Positions 34,656-46,479 of a DNA stretch of 64,000 nucleotides are shown here, in pieces. The notes beneath the pieces were generated by a model. That model was not told where the DNA came from. It saw nothing but the letters and a program-made list of their open reading frames with translations, and did not search any database. This DNA comes from Albifimbria verrucaria (Eukaryota > Ascomycota > Sordariomycetes > Hypocreales > Stachybotryaceae), in the NCBI GenBank assembly GCA_020081605.1, contig JAHREC010000018.1, forward strand, positions 2,666,001 through 2,730,000, written 5' to 3'. The position numbers and the translations under genes are program-made. Each line of letters opens with the position of its first letter. Within the stretch, counting starts at the first letter, position 1.

Positions 34656-36352
34656 ATGTCCTCCGACGCAGAGTACACCCTTGATCCCGAGGAGCTCGAT
34701 GAAGAAGTTTATCATGAATTTCCAGCATCTTCAAGCCCCCTCGTCAAATCAACATAGCAGCTGGCGATTTGCCATATAGCAGTGAGAATGACCGCGACAG
34801 CGAAGAGGACTCTCAGCCTTCTCCTAGGCGAGCTGAAGGTGGCTTCAGCTCTCCTCTAAAAAGGCCTGCTCAAGAGGATGGCATGGTGCTTCAGCCTTTC
34901 AAACGGCAGAAAGGCTTGCTGAACTCTCAGTATCTTGACCTGCTCAACATCGACATCGAGGACGCAGCACAGCGATTTTGTACGGAAGACGATTATGATC
35001 TCCCACCAAGTCAGTTGGGTCTCACCTACTGGTCTCCAATGGAGAAAAGACTATTCTTTGAGGCGCTGGCTCGGTTGGGCAGGTACAACCTGGCCGGGAT
35101 AGCGGCTCGTGTGGGTAGCAAAAGCGTTGTCGAAGTTCACCACTACCTCACCGTCTTGCAACAAGCTCAGACTTTGAGGCGGCGAACTGACCACCGCCCT
35201 GTCCTTACCACTTCGGAGTATCCCGCAGCGGTAGAACTGAGCCAGCGATGCTGTCATGCGCAAGAAGAAGTTGCAGATGTCATATCTCTGAAGCAAGAAC
35301 GCCGAGAACAACAGAGAGAACAAGCCAAGTGGGGTGGTAAAGATCATTGGGATATTCATCCTAGGTTAGCGAGGAATATCGATAAAGGAGAGCGCTCAAG
35401 CCATAAGAGTGACGTGGCATTCACGCAGCTCTTTCACCTCTCCAAGTGGCTTCAGCTGTCCGGCCGCATCTTTATGAACTCCTCTATTCCTGCCAATAAT
35501 TGGAGTTATGTGGATGAAAAACCACCTTCCATGTGGGCTACAGCATTTGAGGACTTTCACTCACTAGCTGTGTCTGTCACCAGGCGCCTTGTCCAAACAA
35601 CCTTGTTCATCAGTATGTCTCGAATCAGGGCAAAAAGTGAATTGATACCAAATACGAAGAAAGTTGTACACAGGAAAGATGTTGAAGCCGCAATCGCCTC
35701 TTTAGGCATGACAACAAACTCACGGCGTTTCTGGTTGGAGAGTGCCCGGCGTTTACGACTTGAGGTTTTTGAGGAGTTCCCTACCAATGAAAGTGATGAG
35801 GACGCGGAGCCCTCAATGTCGTATGATGATGTTGAAGCAGCGCTAGCTGAGGTTGATGGTGCCGAGGTGGAGCCTGAATTCACCTCACACTATACGAAGG
35901 AAGAATCAGACTCCGAAGAAGAACAATTGCCAAGCGACGAAGATGAGGCAGAGAAGACCTCGGACGAAACAGGGCATGGAACCCCAGAACTCCTTGAAGA
36001 CGATATAATTAAACAGGAAGCAAACGAGATCCTAGTCCACTCCGCCAATGACTTTCCAGAGACGACGAGGGCTCGGCAAGCTTTGTTACGCCGCATCGTG
36101 ATGGAGCAGGAGCAGGAACAGCACGCTGAGCTGTGTGACGAGTACGCAAGCCACAAGGCTGAGGCTGAGATGTGGGAGATGCTTCAGAAACCAGCATTGA
36201 TGCCGCTGCCCAAGACACAAGATCCAGGACCAGGACAGCTTTCTAACCTGGATGTGGAGAGTGTGTATGGGCTAGGTCGGGGCTGGGCAAGTCATACACG
36301 GTTCTATAGCGAATGGGAGACTCGGATAGAGCCAGGAACTCCAGAAGCCTAA
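34656..36352 (+). CDS. RRN5: RNA polymerase I upstream activation factor subunit Rrn5 (one frameshift)
   Basis: SANT/Myb-domain subunit of the UAF complex that binds the rDNA promoter and recruits RNA polymerase I. The start is the ATG at 34656 (MSSDAEYTLDPEELDEE). The acidic N-terminal part breaks at the CCCCC run 34736-34740, where one more C joins it to the rest; restored length is 565 residues. The SANT domain is at about 35020-35150 (LTYWSPMEKRLFFEALARLGRYN, then IAARVGSKSVVEVHHYL). Downstream are FCTEDDYDLPPSQLG (before the SANT), a basic helical region and a highly acidic stretch (SDEDAEPSMSYDDVEAAL; DSEEEQLPSDEDEAEK), ending SEWETRIEPGTPEA. No intron. The gene converges with EAF7, stops 136 bases apart. 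Confidence 0.88.
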
Positions 36353-36488
36353 ACATTGTTTGTTAAGAGTGGGCAGGGCTTTTGACATGACAGTTTTTCC
36401 ATATTAAACTACCATAATTCCTAGTATAATACTACAGACTAGCGCATGTGTAGCCTTCTTGTGAAAACCATTGGGGGTATCTTGATCT

Positions 36489-37508
36489 TTAAGTGTCTAT
36501 TGCAAACTCCGTCCATGCCAATCCGGCATTGGAGAAGAGCTTCATGCCCCTCGACCCCTCCTCGACGACCCTTCCACGACCTCGCCCTCGGCCTCGCGCT
36601 CCTCCTCTGGCCGTTCGTGAGGCTGGAGTTCCGCTCTCCTCTGCGCTTTCATCTTCCCCTTCTTCTGAGCCGCTCTCTTCTTCTTCCTCTTCCTCCTCCT
36701 CCTCGGTCGATTCAGCAGGCTCAGGCTTCTCGCTCTTCTCGCTCTTCTCACTCTTCTCTGCCTTGTCTATCTTTTCGGGCTTTTCTGTCTTAACCTGGCT
36801 GGCAGCTCTGGCGCGGCCTCTGGAGCTTCGCGTGGTCTTTGGTGCAGGGGACTGGGTGTCCGTGCCGTCTTCCGTATCCGCCACGGACGAGCCTCGAACC
36901 TTGGCCAGCGCCTCGCCGCGTTTGCGCTTCCTTTGTCCTGTAGGCGGGGCGAAAGCTCGAGCGCGGCCGGAGATGTCGGCGCCTCGCTGGGGTCGGCGAT
37001 TGCGCGCTGCATCATGGCTTCTAGGAAGTCCCCGGGCGGGAGCGAAAACTCGACGTATTTGTCGTCCAGTTCCTCGTCGTCAAAGTACTCCCGCTCATCA
37101 ATCATATCTAGGTCGTAATACGTACGGAGCTTCTGCCAGATGTAGGGGATTCGGGTGTGGTGGTACATGTCGGGGTCGAAACCGTGGTTGCGTAGATGTT
37201 CCGAGATAGCTATCATTCGAAAATGCTTGTGCATCCCTTCGGGTGAGCGTGAGCAATTGAGGTCGAAGCTTGGGCATTGAGATGGATTTGGTTCGGTGCA
37301 TACCTGCTGGTTTCCAGCGAATAACTGCTTTGAAGAGGGATGCCACCTGGTCATCGGTCCAGAGGTCGTTGTGGCCACTGGAGCCGGTCTTGGTGGTTGT
37401 GAGGACTGGGGTGGATGGCGTATCAATGTCCATAGCATCGTCGTCGCGGGCGGGCGTAGGTGTAGCCGCAGCTTGCGCGCCACCGCGTGCTCGTTTTCTT
37501 GGAGGCAT
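36489..37508 (-). CDS. EAF7: NuA4 histone acetyltransferase subunit Eaf7 (one frameshift)
   Basis: Chromatin protein of the CT20/MRGBP family, a subunit of the NuA4/TINTIN module that promotes histone acetylation and elongation. The ATG at 37508 starts [10 protein letters not shown]; the Eaf7 core is [21 protein letters not shown], then, after the 67-nt intron 37237-37303, [20 protein letters not shown] and [19 protein letters not shown], and a conserved FSLPPGDF. At the GGGG run 36946-36949 (plus) one base is missing; restoring it leads into a charged tail with KSEKSEK repeats, a run of ten Glu, and a [13 protein letters not shown] stretch before the end. Total about 317 residues. The low-complexity tail is longer than in yeast Eaf7 but common in filamentous fungi. 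Confidence 0.93.
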
Positions 37509-37719
37509 TTTAGTCGAATGAATATCAGTTCGTGCGTAATTGATATTATGGTGTCGTTATAAAGGTCGTGGTGTTGTTTACATGCGATGCGTGTATGTGG
37601 GTGGTGAGAGTAGCTGGTATTTTAGCTAAAGGTTGGCGGAGAAGCACGGAGGGGGTTTATGGTTGAGAATAATTTGGACAGCCTCCAACAAGGAGCAGGA
37701 CCAGCAATGGATTCCCAGC

Positions 37720-37824
37720 GCCCCTGTAGCGCAATGGTAGCGCGTGAGACTTCTATAACTCGAGATTGTCAACAATCCGGGTTGCGGTTATCTCAAGGTT
37801 GCGGGTTCGACCCCGCCAGGGGTT
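37720..37824 (+). tRNA. tRNA-Arg (anticodon UCU) with 34-nt intron
   Basis: Cloverleaf: acceptor stem GCCCCTG (37720-37726) pairs with CAGGGGT (37817-37823; first pair G-U). The D-stem is GCGC/GCGC with AATGGTA loop, and the anticodon stem TGAGA/TCTCA has loop CT-TCT-A|A. The intron sits at the canonical position, one base 3' of the anticodon (37756-37789). The T-stem GCGGG/CCCGC is perfect but the T-loop has only six bases (TTCGAC); the usual loop would need one more C in the CCCC run 37811-37814. This matches the missing-base pattern of the protein genes. The discriminator is T37824. It reads AGA codons. Confidence 0.93.
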
Positions 37825-37851
37825 CTAAGAAAAACAACCAAGGCGTCCTTA

Positions 37852-37858
37852 TTTTTTT
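37852..37858 (+). terminator. RNA polymerase III T-run terminator
   Basis: Seven Ts, 27 bases after the tRNA-Arg discriminator. Confidence 0.75.
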
Positions 37859-39355
37859 GCATACTAACCCTAACCTGTACCCTTACCCTGGAGTGGCCTG
37901 CCTTCATGTCTTGTTTTGGGTGGGACTTATGTGGAAAGTGGTTGCTTTTTATGAATCTGGTTTGGATTTTTAAGATAATACTGTGATTCTTTTTCTTTCG
38001 AATGCGTTGTACACCCGCATACCGTAGATGTGGCTTGAGTCAATGGCTGGATGGGTGTTACAGTACGGTACTACCTAGTGTTTGTATCTTGAGTACAAAG
38101 TGTGTCTTCGTCGATCATAGATGGAGCAACAAAAGCCAAGTTGCTACAGCACACCTATTTTTAGTGTCCTACTCAATTACTGTACTATGGTACTGTATGT
38201 GACCAATAGTTACTCATTTGGGTAAGCTGGATGGGAATTTGGCCAAAGTCTTGACGACATTATGCCTTACATGGCTATCAAGGCAAATCGATTATGGCTT
38301 AGAGGCATTTGTGGATAAGTGAGGTAAGGCCTTACACAGTCCAGCAGATGGCGTTATCAATCCGTGAAACAGCCGGCCCAAGTTCAGGTACGCAATACAA
38401 AGTGCGTCATGCAGCTGATTGATTTGCGAGTAGCTTAATGATAAGAGTAGGTAGGTAGTCCTGCACATGATGTGCGTGGTCGCGTGGCCCATAGCTTGGA
38501 TAGGTAATGTGCCACCAGGATGCCGACACACGTCGTCGGGACAAAAAAAAGTAACAATAAATAAAACGGTGCGAATAATACCCCGACCATGATACTCTTC
38601 GCTAGCGCAGTGTAGCGTGCTCGTGCAGCGTAATGCACTTTTCAGAAAATCAGGTTGGCCCAGGACATGGGACATCATCATCGTCATGGGTTTAAAGGTG
38701 CGCTCTTGGTCATGCTGGAGCTGTGCTGTAGGTACGGCATGGCATGTAGGGGTGTCAATCACATGTGATTTGGAGGCATCAGATCAGTCGACCAGGGGAG
38801 GGAGGAACTGCAGTCTACCTGAGGTGGCAGTACCTGCAGGATGCGTTCGCAGCAGTCCACATATGGAGGCGCTACATGCACGCGGGTACCAGGGCGGTAT
38901 CGCCTAGCTATTCTAGGTATACTGCGTCATTACTGAAAGCCTGGGCCGAGCTGGCAAGCTGCAGCAGAGCATGGAGCCCCACCAGGCCTTTCTCCCACTG
39001 TCAGAAAAAGCTGTGTGCGTGTGTGCGTGTGCTCAGTGAAGGAGGAGGGAAAGAATGGCCTGGAAGGCCACAGGCGTCACCGAAACCCTCCCTCCCACTT
39101 AGTCCAGTATCATTACTTTTTTCCTGCTTCACGTAGGCCTGACCTCATATACCTTCTCCCTCTTTCACCTACACCTACACCTACATCCAAGCTTTCCCTC
39201 CCTCCCATCCGCCAAACGTGCTTGCACATCCCACCCAAACAAAACAACCCACCGCTGTACTGAGCTTCTAAGAGCTATCCTACCTAATTTTTTCCTCTCT
39301 CTCGCTCAACATCGCGTCACACCTTTCCCGCACCGCACCACTACTCCTGCTCACC
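37859..39355. other. Spacer between tRNA-Arg and RTN1
   Basis: No gene supported; the 156-codon minus-strand frame at 38292-38762 shows no family features. CT/CAA-rich leader sequence precedes RTN1. Confidence 0.5.
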
Positions 39356-40691
39356 ATGGCTGACACTGCCGGTGCCCCCGACCGAGAACGGCGCCTCGCT
39401 CTACGAGACGACCAAGTCCAGTGAGGTATGTTTGAGCGCTCTCGTCTCGACAACTGTCCTTTCTTTCTCTCTCTCTCTCTCTCTCTCTCTACGGCGTTTG
39501 CTAACCAGACACAGTATTCTCCCAATCGCTCTACGCTGCCGCCGCGACTGACCTTCGCTCCCAGATGCTACTGCTGCCTACAACTCCGTCACACAGGGTA
39601 CGCCTCCATCCTTTACAAAATCCACCATATCCGTTTTGGCGCATTCACTGACCAACTTCTGTGCCGCAGGACCCGTTGCCCAGAACGTCAAGAATGAGAC
39701 CAACAAGACCACCAACGAGCTGTCCAACCTCGCTGCTGCCCGAAAGACGCCATCCAGCACCACTGCTACTGGCCAGCCTCTCACCCACTACCACTCCTTC
39801 TTCTCCGAGCTCCTCTCCTGGAAGAACCCACGTAAGTCGTACCACAACAAACAGCCATACCTCACCCCCAGAAGCCCCGTACTTACCGTGTGTGTCGTAG
39901 GTGCTTCCGGCATTGCCTATGCTGCCATTATCTCCTTCATCTTCGCTGCTAGATACCTCGACTTGATCCGCTGGGCCTTCAAGCTGACCTGGGTTGCCCT
40001 TGGTGTTACCGTCGCTGCCGAGGCGACTGGCAAGCTCATCCTGAACAATGGCCTCGCCTCCCAGATGCGCCCTCGCCGATACTACACCTTCCCCGCGAGA
40101 CTCTTGACAGCTTGATTGGTGACGTCCACGAACTCATCAACTTCTTCGTGATTGAGGCCCAGAGAATTTTGTTTGCTGAGAACCTCGCCGCTTCCGTTGC
40201 CGTAAGTACCTTCTGGCACATCTAAAATATATGCACCACAACTCACAATATGCTAGGCTGGTCTCTCCGCCTTCATCTCCTACTACCTCATCAAGATTGT
40301 TCCCTACTGGGGCCTTGCTCTGATTGCCACCACCGTGGTCTTCTTCGTTCCCCTGATCTATACCACCAACCAGGAGCTTATTGACCACCATCTTAAGAAC
40401 GCCTCCGACGCCATCAATGCCCAGACCTCCCAGGTCCGTGATGTTGCCGGAAAGCAGGCTGAGCAGATCTCCGCCATCAGCAAGCAGTATGCTGGTGACT
40501 ACACCGCGAAGGTCCAGGAGATGCTCGGCCAGAAGGGCTCTACCGCCGCTCCCACCAAGGGACCTCAGTTCCCCAACCCTCCCACCGAGGAGCCCCGAAG
40601 GACTGCTGTTGAGACTAAGGCGCCTGCTGATGTCCCCGAGGACCCCATTGCTCCTACCGAGGATAACCCCAGCGCTGTCCCTGCTTCTTAA
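39356..40691 (+). CDS. RTN1: Reticulon-like ER-shaping protein (two frameshifts)
   Basis: Integral ER membrane protein that bends and stabilises tubules through hairpin membrane segments. Introns: 39421-39564 (144 nt, with a CT repeat; donor GTGAGG), 39598-39669, 39832-39900 and 40202-40256. The start MADT... is at 39356. The reticulon-homology domain runs from PLTHYHSFFSELLSWKNP through the first hairpin (GIAYAAIISFIFAARYLDLIRW... LTWVALGVTVAAEA), the loop with GDVHELINFFVIEAQRI, and the second hairpin (LSAFISYYLIKIVPYWGLAL; TTVVFFVPLIYTTN). It has a helical then Pro-rich C-tail. One extra base near 39370-39374 (a doubled G) and one missing C at 40091-40094 disturb the frame; corrected length is 331 residues. 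The first exon boundary is the least certain part. Confidence 0.92.
39467..39490. repeat. CT dinucleotide repeat in RTN1 intron 1
   Basis: About twelve CT units inside the unusually long first intron. Confidence 0.85.
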
Positions 40692-41298
40692 GCTCCAGAT
40701 TATCACTTTGTTTTAGGGTGGTCAAAGCAGCGCAGGCCCACTAGCTGGATACGCTGCGTACTGCTAAAGCTACCCTATCAGCAGGTGATTGTATCGCAAA
40801 ATCTGGTGTTTCAAGAGCTGGAGAAATGCTATTATTCAGAGTCTTGATCAGTTCGATGGGGATAATGGCTGCATGGTCAGATGTAGCAATAACAGAGGAT
40901 GTTTCTGATATGGTTCAGGGGAGGAAAGCAGGTCGTGGAGATGGGACTTTGTCATAAACGATAAGCCCCTGTTGTCTGATAATGGTTACGCAGTGATGGT
41001 AGACGGATGAAGAAAGGGATTGGGAAATCTTGGGCTCGGTATAGCTTGGGATTCATGACCCAGGAACATTGGTCTCTGCACATGTTTTTTTCCAGGTGTT
41101 CGCGGTTTGTACAATGTCGTGCTTGTCAGGAGCTGGTGGGTAGGGTTTTCTCTTAGCCTTTAGTTGAGACTGCACAATAACATCTCTGGCATTGATATCA
41201 AAAACGACTCGTCCCTACTCCTCGACAGCTGGGTGAATATCCAGTCTATGCTATATATGTACATGCGTAGGATCACAGAATTAAGGAGCGGTACCATT
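40692..41298. other. Convergent 3' region RTN1 / BMS1
   Basis: 3' flanks of two convergent genes with no coding signal. The open frame that crosses the BMS1 stop is a shadow. Confidence 0.5.
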
Positions 41299-44200
41299 TC
41301 ATCTTCTCCGCTTGCCGCCTCCGCCACCCTCTTCACCAGCGTTTCGTTTTCGGCCGTTCTTACGCCAGAACTCCTTTGTCTCGCGCTTCTCCCTGGCCTC
41401 CTTCTTCTCCTCGTTGTCGGCCATCTTCTTCTTGAAAGCAGCACGGTTCTCCTCCTTCTTGGCACGACGCTTCGCAGCGGCGTCGTTGCGGACCGTGAGA
41501 AGCTGCTGCATGAGGGCGCGGGCCTTCTTCTCCTCGGCGCCGCCCACGACAACGGCACGCTTCTGCATGTAAGTCTCCTTCTTCTGCTTCTTGGTCTGGA
41601 CGATCTGCGACTTGAAAGGCAGGCTGGCAGCGAGGGCACGCGGAACGCGCAGGGCGTTGAAGTGGCGCGTCTCGCGCTCGATCTTGCGGTACTGGCTGTT
41701 TTTGAGCTGCGGCGCCGACAGGTTTTGGTCGCGGCGGACCTCGCCCGTGAGACGCATGGCCTGCCAGCCGATACGCTCGGTGACGGGGTTGTAGAAGCGG
41801 TGGGGCTTGACGGGGTACCAGGCACGCAGGAAGACGATATCGCTGAGGAGGATCTTGTCTTCGAAGGTGGCACGGAAGTGGCCCTCTGGCTTGGACAGGG
41901 CGCGCTTGATCTGACCACGGATGCCGGAAACGGTCTTGATGGCGGCGCCCTCGAACTTGGCAATCTCGAGGGACGAGTTGAACATGTCCTTGATGAAAGC
42001 GGTGTTCTTGAAGATCTTGTAGGGCGTACCCGTGAGCTTGAGCTTCTTGACGATCTCGGTCGACTCGTCCACGCTGAGGACCGTGCCGGTAGCGGCGATG
42101 CGGAAGCCGGGGTTCTCGGCGGACATGGAGTTGAAGCAGACGAAGCCGCTGTTGGGGGCGATGAGGGGCCCGTAGAAGGTGCCGAAGCAGTGCATGTGCT
42201 CGGGCGTGTACTTGAGCATGCGGTTGCGCGTGCGCGAGTCGGAGATGCTGTAGACAGGCAGCGTCTGGAAGCGGCGCCAGCCGAGCGAGAAGATGAGGGG
42301 TCGTTGGTCTTGAGGATCTTCTTGTGCCATCTGTGGCGCTTGATGCGCACCTGCACGAAGCCCCAGCGGTCCTCGGTCGCGGACAGGCCGCCCACGATGA
42401 CGGGCAGGCGGGCATTGAAGCGGTTCACGAACTCGGCCGGCACGCCCTCGAGCACGAGCTTGGCGTACTTGCCGGCGCGCAGGCCCTCAACGGCCACGCG
42501 CTGCCTCTCATCGAGGTTCTCGAACTCTTCCTTGTTGATGTCCAGCTGCTTCTGGATGATGGCCTTTTGCGCATCGTACCACTCGTCCTCGCCGAACTCC
42601 TGGATGTCACCACCCTCGCGCCGGGCGTTGGCCTTGTCGTTGAGGAAACCATCTCTGTCTTCCTCCTCGAAGCGCATCTTGAGCTCCTCCTTCCTCTTGG
42701 CGTTCTTCTCACGCTCGGCCTCGATGTCTTCGGCGGTTTGCTGCTCTGCCGGTTCTGCCGGCTCTGCCTCAAGATCCTCAAAGACACCGTCACCTTCGTC
42801 GTCCTCATCATCGAGTCCTTCAAAGTCATCGTCGTCACCCATCTCGTCGTCATCGTCGTCGTCGCCCCCGCGCCGGCTCAGGTCAGCGGTAGAAAACCTC
42901 TTCCGCAACGCATTGAGACTGTCTGCCATTGCCCACTTGGCCGCTAGGTCTTCGTAGTCATACTGTGGCACTGAGCGGTCCTCCACGACGTCTTCCTTTT
43001 CTTGCTTGGACTTCTTGAAGAATCCTCGTCATCATCGGAATCCTCGATGTTCTCCTCCTCCGGTTCTTCGTCATCCTCACCACGCCACCTCTTCAAAGCA
43101 TCCTCTGGGCTCAGGTTATCGTCGTAGATGTACCTGGCCAGGTCTCCTATGTGGTATGAACGTCGCCTGCCATGCAGTTTTCTCGCTTTGCCCGCAAGGT
43201 CATCCTTCCACCTCAAAGCAGCAGCTTCCTCGTCAAAATCATACTCTTCATCGTCCTCGAAATCCTCATCCGGATCGGATAATGATCCCAGGTCTGAGTC
43301 ACTGTCGGCAAAAGCGATGTCGCCCTCATCCTCGTTTTTATCGGCGGATTTCTGGAACATCTTGCCGAGTTTGCCCTCGTTAAACTCGGCCTCCTCCTCA
43401 GGGTCCTCCTCATCGCCCTCCTCATCGCTGCCACTAACGAAGCCTTCGTCATCCTCTGGGGCTTCATCATCTGAGTCGTTGTTGCGCTCAGCAAAGCGTG
43501 CCTTTCGAGGTTCTTTTCTGCCGGTGTCATCCTCATCCTCGGCGGCTTTTATTTGTTCACCACCTTCGAACAGCTGGACACCTGCATCGGTCTGACCAAG
43601 CAGCTTGCGCTCGGCTTGAAGGTTGATAATCATTTCTTCACCTTCGCCTCGCTCAGGGTCATCGACATCTTTGTCAAATGCAAAACCCTTCTCTCTGGTG
43701 ATATACACGGCATCACCATCCACCTTTAAACCACCTCGATCGGACATCGGGGCATGCAACTTCTTCTCCTTCTCGTCAAGTCTCCGTCGACCTGTCTTGC
43801 CGGTGATCTTTGCGAGAGCCTGCTCCATAGCCGGAGTGGGACAAGGATCGGGCAGGACCTCGATGTTGGCGACGGAGAAGTCGCCGAGGCCAGGCACGTG
43901 AATGCGCTGGCCTTGCGATGAAAAGTTGGTACCGCGTAGGTATCCCGACAGAACTATTGATCGATCGCACTTGGGGTCCTCTTCAATCTTTGTAGGGTGG
44001 GTAATGTCTCGGAAGCTGTCGATGACGCTGTAGGGATGCGAGTTCCTCCAGATCAAGGGGCGAGGGTTCTTCATAACGGACAGGAAGCGAGACAGGTTGT
44101 GAATCTCGCGATCGGGGTATCGACCATTCATAACACCAGAGAGATAGAAGAGATGAGCACCTTGGTAAAGTTCGGTCCAGAGTCTGCGCTTGAGCCGCTT

Positions 44201-44902
44201 CTTGGCATCCTTGAGACCTTGAGGCTTGCGGAAGAGGTCAAGGTGGGTTAGAACACCGAAGACGTTACCCGGCATACCAGTGGCGGCGAGAACATTAAGG
44301 AACTCCATAGTCTCCATCTCGAAGCCATAGTTTCCGTCGATCATGAGGAGAACAATATCGGCAACCTTGGCGATGTCAACCATTGCCTCCAGCTCGTTCG
44401 GGCACTCGATGAACGTCAAGCGCTGCTTCTTGGAGGTAACGACGGTGATGGGGCCCTGGGGATCGGAGATGGTCTCCTTGGCGTATCTGCGGATCAGAGA
44501 CTTGAGCAGAGTTGTCTTGCCGACACCCGGGGCCGACAATGGCCACGAGACGAGGGGAGCCTCATCGGGGAGGCGATCGACTTGGGAACATGGAAGCGCC
44601 TTTCTTTGATCTAGAGACGCGCGGGGTAATCAGTATCGGAGATAGAGAAGTAAGAGAGGAAGGAATCGCATAGGGAGGCGTACATCTGAGGAGCGAGCAG
44701 CGGTTCGTTGAAGCTTGCCTGGTCGAGCAAAGGCAAAAGCCTTGGGATTGGGCTCTGGAGAGAAGGAGTGTCAGTTGATTGATCGTGGAGATTTGCGCAC
44801 GAAACCAGCGGGACAAGCGAGAATGGGAGACTCACCACCGGTATGCTGCGGCTTCTTCTTCTCCTTGGACTTGCGATGCGGTTTGTGCACCTGATCCTCC
44901 AT
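41299..44902 (-). CDS. BMS1: Ribosome biogenesis GTPase Bms1 (several frameshifts)
   Basis: Nucleolar GTPase of the 90S pre-ribosome that works with Rcl1 in 40S subunit maturation. The ATG at 44902 starts MEDQVHKPHRKSKEKKKPQHTG. Introns are 44755-44835 and 44611-44683. The GTPase domain begins FHVPKVDRLPDEAP and has P-loop GPPGVGKTT (near 44520-44535), then RLTFIECPNE, VLLMIDGNYGFEMETMEFLN and LTHLDLFRK. A long acidic middle region follows (43000-43550). The C-terminal RIBIOP_C domain includes HRWHKKILKTNDPLIFSLGWRRFQ, YTPEHMHCFGTFYGP, GHFRATFEDKIL and AWYPVKPHRFYNP, with a Lys/Arg tail. Missing bases are inferred near 44580, 44553-44556, 44529-44532 (two), 43021 and 42297-42300; restored length is 1151 residues, normal for Bms1. 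The long plus-strand frame over this gene is a shadow. Confidence 0.95.
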
Positions 44903-46479
44903 GATTGCGCCTCTTGGTCGTCACCAGCAACCCTGTATCTGGTGGTTCAAGAAAAATTTCCCCAATTGCGGGTAGACAAGAAAAAGATGGATGGTTATCG
45001 ATAAGATAAGCCACACATAGCGCCGCCTGCGCCTGTGCCTGCGGGGCCACAATCGATAAGCAATTCTTTCTAGTGGGAAACGGGACCCTTGGCTTTGCCT
45101 ATTGCCATTTTTGGTGAAAGGCACAACTAATTGACGGTATTTGGGATTGGGTGTGCATCACGGACACCCGCTCTGTGGCTCAAGAGTAAAGAATTGTTAG
45201 GAATACAGTAGCTAGCTGTACGAATTACGATCTGTCATTGAATGGCTTCATTAGAGACATGAGCAAGTCACATTCCACACCAAGTTAACACATAGTCCGT
45301 CCCATGTTACCACACCTTGTCTGTCCAAGAGGCCTACAATAGCTAGCCAAGAGTCAGCAATAAAGAAAATGGTGATAGGAATTTAAAATGACCAAAGAGG
45401 AGAAGTCGACGGACAGCATCAGTTGTCAAGGAGTCAACAGACACCGAAAATTTCCCTAAGCGACGGAGCACTAATATTGTAACGTCCCATAAGGCTGGGA
45501 TGGCTGCAGCTAAACACAGCCCCCTCCAAACTCACCAGCCACGGTGAGTCAACGGGCAACAGAAGAGTCACCCGGGTCAATAGTCTAGGCTGTGACGAAA
45601 CATGCAGGATGCCTGTCTGACCAGGCCAAAATTTTTATCTTGCATCTCCGTTTCCATCCTGGCAGAAGAGATGTCATCAAGCATGCCAATTGTCTTCACC
45701 GGGAGACGTACCCACGGTTGCGGGTACGATAGCCATTTGTAGGAAAAAGACGAGCGAGGCAGCAGTTTAAGCAGAGATCCCTACTACTGCTGACCTGCGC
45801 GCTACCCCAATTCAGTGCAAAACATATGTGTTTCCTACAGGAACCTGCTGGAACAATGGCGCCTAATCGCCGTGGACGTAGGCACGCACGCAACGCGCCA
45901 AAGGTCCACGTAAGTGCCATGCCAACTCCAACGGCCAATCTCTTTACCCTTCTCCACTCACAACCGTCATCTGCTTCCACAGACGCCCAGCAAGCATCCC
46001 CTCCTGCAGAAATCTCTGACACCGTTCGTCATCTCGGCATAGCGTAACCTCCCCGGACTTTGATTACCAACGTGATGGCGCTGTTCTGTGTGGCTTGTCG
46101 TCATGAGTCACGCAACACCCTTACTTTTCCGGCGTCAAACGGCCAACGCAACCCTGTCTGACAGTATCATCTGCCGTAGCCTGCTTTTTGCAAGGGTATG
46201 GTGCAGCCAGCAGTCGACCAGCTGCTACGCGGCTCTTGACCAAGGGTATGCAGTTCCATAAGCTCGTTCGTGAAAACGATCACCACACCACACATGTATA
46301 AGTAGCTGTAGTCCATCCGTTGTAATTCACCATCTCATCCTCAGTCAATCAATCAATTGAACTACCAATTCATCAAGAGCTTCATTATAGCTTCCCAATT
46401 GCATCCGCAAACTCACACTCCAATTTACATCTTGAACACCAACCACTTACACACTCACACCACTCCAACAACCTTCACC
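44903..46479. other. Divergent spacer, BMS1 / 91-aa gene
   Basis: No gene firmly supported. At 45851-46023 a short ATG frame with a GTAAGT donor (45910) and TTCCACAG acceptor could encode a ~38-residue spliced peptide, but nothing else supports it. A TATAAG box lies at 46297-46302, with a CAA/CAC-rich leader before the next ATG. Confidence 0.45.
46297..46302 (+). promoter_or_regulatory. TATA-like box of the 91-aa gene
   Basis: TATAAG lies 183 bases before the ATG at 46480, followed by a CA-rich, G-poor leader typical of strongly expressed fungal genes. Confidence 0.45.

Noticed and set aside
38292..38762. 156-codon minus-strand frame
   Set aside because: No recognisable domain; AT-rich spacer with no start context.
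41164..42957. 597-codon plus-strand open frame
   Set aside because: Antisense shadow of the acidic, GC-biased BMS1 coding sequence; Leu/Ser-rich with no motif.
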